A stretch of DNA of 64,000 nucleotides from JAEVLT01 sp050496765 (GTDB lineage: Bacteria; Bacillota; Bacilli; Bacillales; Cytobacillaceae): contig NZ_JBNWEO010000007.1 in NCBI RefSeq assembly GCF_050496765.1, positions 62,001 to 126,000 on the forward strand. The letters are read 5' to 3'. How positions within the stretch are numbered: position 1 is the stretch's first letter; each line of letters begins with the position of its first letter. This document shows, piece after piece, positions 59,761 through 64,000 of this stretch. The notes below the pieces were generated by a model. It did not search any database and was not told the DNA's origin. It saw only the letters and a program-made list of their open reading frames with translations. Made by a program: the position numbers and the translations under genes.

Positions 59761-60564
59761 TCAATCAATAAGTTCAGGAACAACTGCAGAATCATGATTT
59801 GCAATAACTCGAAGGCAGTCGTTCCTTTCTGAAAAACCTCGTATCCATTCCAACGATGATCTTGCATCTTTTTTATTCGTTGTAATTCCTGGTAAAATTA
59901 TGTCAGTCCATGATTTTGTAGCATATCCAACATCACTAGCCAATAGCAACCACCCTTTTTCCATTTTAACCAATACAGAAAACATTCCATCAGTATGTCC
60001 GGGAGTATGAACTAAAAATAGCGAACCATCTCCAAACAAATCAAAACCTAATTTAAATGGGCCAAACGGTATCTCTTTTAAAGAAAATGTTTCAATCGAA
60101 ATGCCATCCCACATTGATTTTACGTAACCAAGTTTTTTATGAGCAGCTTTCCATTCCATTTCGCTAGTAAGAATTCTTTTCGCATTTTTTACATGCTGTA
60201 AACCACTGACATGATCCGAATGAAGATGTGTGAGTAAGACAACATCTATTTGATTGCTTTGAATACCAAATGCCTTAATTTTCTCGGCAATTGATTCACC
60301 TGATGGAAGATCACCTTTAAACATTGAAAATGCTAAACTGCCTAAATGTTTTTTCTGATTTACTCTTATATCCTCGTGCCAACCAGTGTCAACCAATATC
60401 AAACCTTTTGGATGCTCTATTAGATAAGAAGATACCGGAACCCATATTTTCTTTGCTTTCCCCCTTAGCCACCCTGTGTACGGCATGGGATGCAATCCTT
60501 TTTCTCTAAATGCTAATGCCCGATCGATGTATACTCTCCCTGTATGCCATATATGTACCTTCAC
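59761..60564 (-). CDS. Metallo-beta-lactamase-fold hydrolase, N-acyl-homoserine-lactonase-like
   Basis: A 267-residue metal hydrolase. Motif HxHxDH occurs as LLTHLHSDHVSGL (near 112-120), preceded by LILVDTGWHEDI, followed by the third metal His in VHTPGHTDGMFSVLV and the bridging Asp in LLLASDVGYATKSW. Annotated relatives are called AHL lactonases, but many members of this group have other lactone or ester substrates; in a Gram-positive host the name is doubtful. RBS is weak (GGGGGAAT). Monocistronic. Confidence 0.85.
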   Translation of the reverse strand: MKVHIWHTGRVYIDRALAFREKGLHPMPYTGWLRGKAKKIWVPVSSYLIEHPKGLILVDTGWHEDIRVNQKKHLGSLAFSMFKGDLPSGESIAEKIKAFGIQSNQIDVVLLTHLHSDHVSGLQHVKNAKRILTSEMEWKAAHKKLGYVKSMWDGISIETFSLKEIPFGPFKLGFDLFGDGSLFLVHTPGHTDGMFSVLVKMEKGWLLLASDVGYATKSWTDIILPGITTNKKDARSSLEWIRGFSERNDCLRVIANHDSAVVPELID

Positions 60565-60687
60565 AATTTATTCCCCCTCATATAAGAGAAAACTTTAATA
60601 CATCTTTTTCGCCATAAGTTCCCCCTGTATTTGTGCAGTTGAGCAAAGTATACCATAATATGGTGATTTATAGACGGAAAACAATTA

Positions 60688-61473
60688 CTAAACTGTTAAT
60701 TTTCCATCCAAAATGGTTACTGCCTTACCGGAAAGTAAAACATCGTCATCCAAAACTTTGACTCTTAAAATTCCTCCTCTTTCCGATGCTTGATAAGCTG
60801 TAAATTCTGTTTTATGTAATTTATTTTTCCAATAGGGACCTAAGCAACAATACGACGAACCATTCACATAATCTTCAGCAATGCCTTGAGTTGGAGAAAA
60901 GAACCGCGAAACAAAGTCAAATTTACTGTTACTGGATTTACTGGTAACAATAACACCGCGGACGGGCAATTGGGCAATTAAATCGATATTGGGATTTAAA
61001 CTTCTGACAATCTCTTCAGATTCCACTTCAACAAAATAATCGAATTTACTTTTTCCGACATATATAGATTTGACACCTAAAGCATTTATTAATAAATCAG
61101 GTGCATCCGCCGTCTCCAAGCAAATTGCAGGAAAATGTAATTGGATCCAGCCATCTAATAACTGTACTTTAAGAGTTCCACTTTTTGTGTGAAAAGCAAT
61201 ACATTTTTCTTTTTCAACAAATCCTTTTTCCCATAAAAAATAGGCACTTGCCAATGTTCCATGTCCACAAATGGGTATTTCAGTAGTTGGGGTAAACCAA
61301 CGCAGGTAATATTCATTATTAAAAAAACGGATAAATGCCGTTGTTGGTAAATTCAGCTCTTTAGCAACGGTTTGCATCCAGTCATTGTCCTTTATCTCCC
61401 TTAAAAAACAAACCGCGGCGGGATTACCTTTGAAGGGGTCGTCAGTAAAAGCATTTAAAATAGATAAATTCAT
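60688..61473 (-). CDS. PhzF-family isomerase-like protein
   Basis: A 261-residue protein of the diaminopimelate-epimerase-like PhzF family. It begins MNLSILNAFTDDPFKGNPAA with the family motif, has FIRFFNNEYYLRWFTPTTEI, CGHGTLASAYFLWE with the acid/base Cys region (ICGHGT), and VSRFFSPTQGIAEDYVNGSS. The conserved Glu at position about 45 expected for PhzF activity is not clear here. Substrate unknown; phenazine synthesis is unlikely because no other phz genes are present. ATG 61473 has TTGGAG upstream. Confidence 0.85.
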   Translation of the reverse strand: MNLSILNAFTDDPFKGNPAAVCFLREIKDNDWMQTVAKELNLPTTAFIRFFNNEYYLRWFTPTTEIPICGHGTLASAYFLWEKGFVEKEKCIAFHTKSGTLKVQLLDGWIQLHFPAICLETADAPDLLINALGVKSIYVGKSKFDYFVEVESEEIVRSLNPNIDLIAQLPVRGVIVTSKSSNSKFDFVSRFFSPTQGIAEDYVNGSSYCCLGPYWKNKLHKTEFTAYQASERGGILRVKVLDDDVLLSGKAVTILDGKLTV

Positions 61474-61883
61474 TTTTTTCACTCCAAGGTTATTAACTTT
61501 AAATTCTCTACTATGTGCTTGGCTATTTATAAAAACAGGCACTTTGATAAAGACTATAAGCATAACAAGCGGTTGTTGCCCAGAAAAATGATGGATGTTT
61601 GAAAGGCTATTTGTATTTTTTTCGATAAGTGCGGGTACTAATGCTATGTTGACAAAAACTAAGTGACGCAGGCCTGCACTATCCTTCCCGTTCTTTTTTA
61701 ATTGTTAAAAAGAAAATAAAGATCTAAAAGTGGAAGGTTGTTGTTAATCCTTTCCTTTTTGTGAATTTCGAATGCTTGTTTAGAGCGCCCGATCATGTTC
61801 TACCTCCATCAAATTTATTCGCTCTCTTTTTCTTTCTTATAAGCACTTAAACCAAAAATATGGCTTTTTAAGGATATTGCCCC
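61474..61883. other. Intergenic region, no supported gene
   Basis: About 400 bases with stops in all frames. I see no RNA motif or repeat that can be supported. Confidence 0.4.
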
Positions 61884-62627
61884 TTACTTCAAATACCATT
61901 TAACTGCATTTTTGTATAAAATTTTTGCTGCCTGTTCTTCCTCGAAGTTATTGAGAATCAACTCAACATCTGAAAGTTGAAAAGGTCTTTTGGCTCTGGT
62001 TGATGGTAAATCAGTTCCAAACAGGAGTGCATCTGGATTTAAAGAATAAATGCTTTTTATTGCTTCGATTGGGTCAAAATCAATCCTTCCAAAGCCGCTT
62101 GCTTTTACTTTCACGCCTTGATCGACCAATGAGAAAAGATGTTTAAATCCGCCCTTCGATAAACCAAGATGGTCTACTGAAACAGCAGGAAGTTTTTCAA
62201 TGATTGCTGCCAGTTCCGGCAATTGTTTAGAATTTATATATATTTCTGTATGCCAATTAACTACTTCATAAACTTTTCTTGCAAAATAGTCCAGGCGAGA
62301 AATATCTTCAGAACCCCCACGATTTACATTAAATCGAAGTGCTTTAACTCCTAATTGATCCAGTCTGATGATTTCTTCATCAGGTGTGTCAAAAGGCAGC
62401 TGGGTAACTCCAACAAAGTTTTCCCCAAGTGTTTGGATTGCTTCTATTAAATAGGATTGGTCATAGCCTTGAAATGAACCTGAAACGACCGCTCCGCCCA
62501 CTACATTCAACTTGTCGGCACTCTTTCGATAATCTTGGCACGAAAAATAATTTGGAAGGTATCCCTGATTAGGTATTAACGGAAACCGTTTATCAATGAT
62601 ATGCAGGTGTGAATCAAAAATTTCCAT
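61884..62627 (-). CDS. Amidohydrolase-family TIM-barrel hydrolase
   Basis: A 247-residue amidohydrolase_2 protein related to 2-pyrone-4,6-dicarboxylate lactonases. It starts MEIFDSHLHIIDKRFPLIP with the metal motif HxH, has DQLGVKALRFNVNRGGSEDI, INSKQLPELAAIIEKLPAVS, VDHLGLSKGG and ends near LLFGTDLPSTRAKRPF with the late Asp. It would hydrolyse a lactone or decarboxylate an aromatic acid; substrate unknown. RBS AGGGGAGAAT. A terminator-like repeat (62652-62694, AAACTGTACC/GGTACAGTTT) is upstream. Confidence 0.82.
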   Translation of the reverse strand: MEIFDSHLHIIDKRFPLIPNQGYLPNYFSCQDYRKSADKLNVVGGAVVSGSFQGYDQSYLIEAIQTLGENFVGVTQLPFDTPDEEIIRLDQLGVKALRFNVNRGGSEDISRLDYFARKVYEVVNWHTEIYINSKQLPELAAIIEKLPAVSVDHLGLSKGGFKHLFSLVDQGVKVKASGFGRIDFDPIEAIKSIYSLNPDALLFGTDLPSTRAKRPFQLSDVELILNNFEEEQAAKILYKNAVKWYLK

Positions 62628-62727
62628 CTACATTCTCCCCTTTTTTTATCAAAAAAACTGTACCCATCACTAATTTCCGATATTGGTACAGTTTCTATAT
62701 TTTATTTATTCCATCTCCAGAAAAAAA

Positions 62728-62758
62728 CTCCCGCCTCTTTTTCAAATAAAAGAGACGA
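62728..62758 (-). terminator. Terminator after methionine aminopeptidase
   Basis: On the minus strand GTCTCTTTTATTTGAAAAAGAG(GC) forms a hairpin; T-rich flank. Confidence 0.55.
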
Positions 62759-62840
62759 GAGCATAAAGGAGAAACCCTTAATCAGTATATACGATGTATA
62801 AACTAATAGCAGAGATTTGCAATGAAAAGCGCTCACTTCC

Positions 62841-63596
62841 TTACTTTTCATCTTGTTCGGTTAAAATGATTGGGCCTTCGCTTGTGATGGCGATGGTGTG
62901 CTCGAATTGGGCGGAATAGTTGCCGTCGATGGTTCTGGCTGTCCAGCCGTTTGCATCCATTTTTGTTTGGTATTTGCCAATGTTCACCATTGGTTCGATC
63001 GTAAAGACCATGCCTTCCTTTATGCGCGGCCCTTTTCCAGGCAAGCCGTAATGTGGGACATCCGGCTTTTCGTGAATCACGGCGCCGATTCCGTGGCCAA
63101 TAAAATCGCGGACAACGGACAAGCCTTCACTTTCAACGTATTGCTGAATGGCATGGCCAATATCGCCAATCCGGTTTCCAATTTGCGCTTGTTCAATTCC
63201 TTTGTAAAGCGCCTCTTTTGTTACCTTTAACAAATGGTCTGTCTCCTCCGAAACATTTCCGACCGCGTAGCTCCATGCCGAATCGGCCAGGGCACCGTTG
63301 TAGTTTACAACCATATCAATGGTGACAATGTCCCCTTCATTTAGTGGCTCTTTCCGCGGAAATCCGTGGCAGATTTCATCATTTACACTCGCACAAGTTG
63401 CATACTCGTAGCCCTTATAACCTTTTTGTTCAGGGGTTGCACCATGCTTTTGCAAGAATTGTTCAACAAACGCCTCGATTTCCCAAGTTGTAATGCCCGG
63501 TTTGATGAGTTTGGCAATTTCTTTATGGCAGGAAGCAAGAATTTTTCCGGCTTGTTTCATTGCTTCAATTTCACGGGCTGATTTTAAAACAATCAT
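62841..63596 (-). CDS. Type I methionine aminopeptidase (MapB/YflG-like)
   Basis: A 251-residue peptidase M24A that removes initiator Met from nascent proteins. The metal ligands are visible: D in VTIDMVVNYNGALADSAWSY (D...D), H in FIGHGIGAVIHEKPDVPHYG, E in FTIEPMV and E in YSAQFEHTIAIT. The substrate His lies in SVNDEICHGFPR. Length and sequence match MapB (YflG) of B. subtilis rather than the ribosomal-operon Map. RBS GAGGAAGA. Monocistronic. Confidence 0.92.
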   Translation of the reverse strand: MIVLKSAREIEAMKQAGKILASCHKEIAKLIKPGITTWEIEAFVEQFLQKHGATPEQKGYKGYEYATCASVNDEICHGFPRKEPLNEGDIVTIDMVVNYNGALADSAWSYAVGNVSEETDHLLKVTKEALYKGIEQAQIGNRIGDIGHAIQQYVESEGLSVVRDFIGHGIGAVIHEKPDVPHYGLPGKGPRIKEGMVFTIEPMVNIGKYQTKMDANGWTARTIDGNYSAQFEHTIAITSEGPIILTEQDEK

Positions 63597-63753
63597 GTTT
63601 TCTTCCTCTTTTCTATAAACGTATTGTCAAAAGTTATATATTAAAAAGTTAATAAATCCTTGATTTAGTGGGCTTTAAAATGCAAAAAACTTGCCACCCC
63701 CTAAAATCTAAGGATAATTGAGGTTACCCCACACACAACATCCCAGATTGGAA

Positions 63754-64000
63754 GTGACAAGTTTGTACCCTCAATTATTAACTTATTTAATGGAATTTAT
63801 CAAGCATCAAGATCAGGTAATTCGAACATTACTTACACTTCTCGTTGGAAAGGGTATGTTTGAAAAACCTGAAGAAACGCCTGTTAATAAACCTTATCGA
63901 AAACTTCAAGTCGATGAACTTCCTATCATCGAAACCTTTGAAAAACTTGATTATCAAAAACTCCTCACCGATTATCTTGAGAAAAACGGTAAACCCTTAA
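63754..64000 (+). CDS. N-terminal part of a probable IS transposase (runs off the edge)
   Basis: An open frame from GTG 63754 or TTG 63763 to the window end reads LYPQLLTYLMEFIKHQDQVI, then TLLTLLVGKGMFEKPEETP and KPYRKLQVDELPIIETFEKL. This resembles the N-terminus of IS transposases of the Firmicutes (ISLre2/ISNCY-like, uncertain). A terminal-repeat-like AACTTGCCACCCCC at 63690-63704 partly matches GTGACAAGTTTG in reverse. Only the left end is in the window. Confidence 0.5.
   Translation, partial: MTSLYPQLLTYLMEFIKHQDQVIRTLLTLLVGKGMFEKPEETPVNKPYRKLQVDELPIIETFEKLDYQKLLTDYLEKNGKPL

Overview
The window looks like a chromosomal stretch of a Bacillaceae (Firmicutes) bacterium. The base composition is AT-rich, most genes have strong AGGAGG-type ribosome binding sites and many rho-independent terminators. 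The gene content runs parallel, as far as I remember it, to the yfj-yfk-yfl part of the Bacillus subtilis chromosome (RlmD-type methyltransferase, AlkA, PdaA, YfkD, ChaA, YfkH, YfkK, MapB), interrupted by strain-specific material. No rRNA, tRNA or CRISPR array was seen.

Layout. 0-4.1 kb: an amino-acid ABC lipoprotein, then a small metal cluster (HMA chaperone, P-type ATPase with an unusual CPG motif, Crp/Fnr regulator) preceded by an FNR-like box at -41.5 of a candidate promoter. 4.1-7.1 kb: an oxidoreductase; a two-domain thioredoxin-fold disulfide oxidoreductase whose second CxxC motif reads UGA-P-Y-C in frame, followed at once by a SECIS-like hairpin and preceded by a CsoR-type operator; a DoxX-like membrane protein; a tiny Cys4 protein. 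7.2-9.4 kb: a KimA-type potassium importer behind a ydaO c-di-AMP riboswitch. 9.5-16.1 kb: a gene-poor, decayed zone with a multiply frameshifted gene, a Uma2 protein, a carbohydrate-binding gene cut by an IS3-family element and a peptide deformylase fragment.

16.2-28.4 kb: the replication/early module of a defective prophage on the minus strand (sigma-like regulators, DUF2800, DUF2815, family A DNA polymerase, antirepressor, VapE-type primase/helicase, VRR-NUC, SNF2 helicase). It lacks integrase, terminase and structural genes in this window. An AraC-type regulator is inserted on the opposite strand. 28.8-37.0 kb: a plus-strand defence operon starting from one strong promoter: XRE regulator, then a three-gene ABC-three-component (ABC-3C)-like system, then type III modification and restriction subunits, all overlapping or nearly abutting. 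It ends next to the 3' end of rlmD.

37.2-63.6 kb: housekeeping genes: RNA methylation and base-excision repair, spore cortex de-N-acetylase, NERD protein, a 1 kb nested GAATTCGACG repeat array, class I fumarase, YtxH proteins, Ca2+/H+ antiporter, an Lgt paralogue with altered key residues next to an SPC-type (P1B-4) metal ATPase, BrkB-like protein, spore-like small proteins, a gamma-glutamylcyclotransferase-like pair, a TPR-winged-helix regulator, an AbrB-RelE type toxin-antitoxin pair, and assorted enzymes ending with methionine aminopeptidase. The right edge enters a probable IS element.

The two most notable items are the putative selenocysteine (UGA) disulfide oxidoreductase and the ABC-3C plus type III restriction-modification composite operon.
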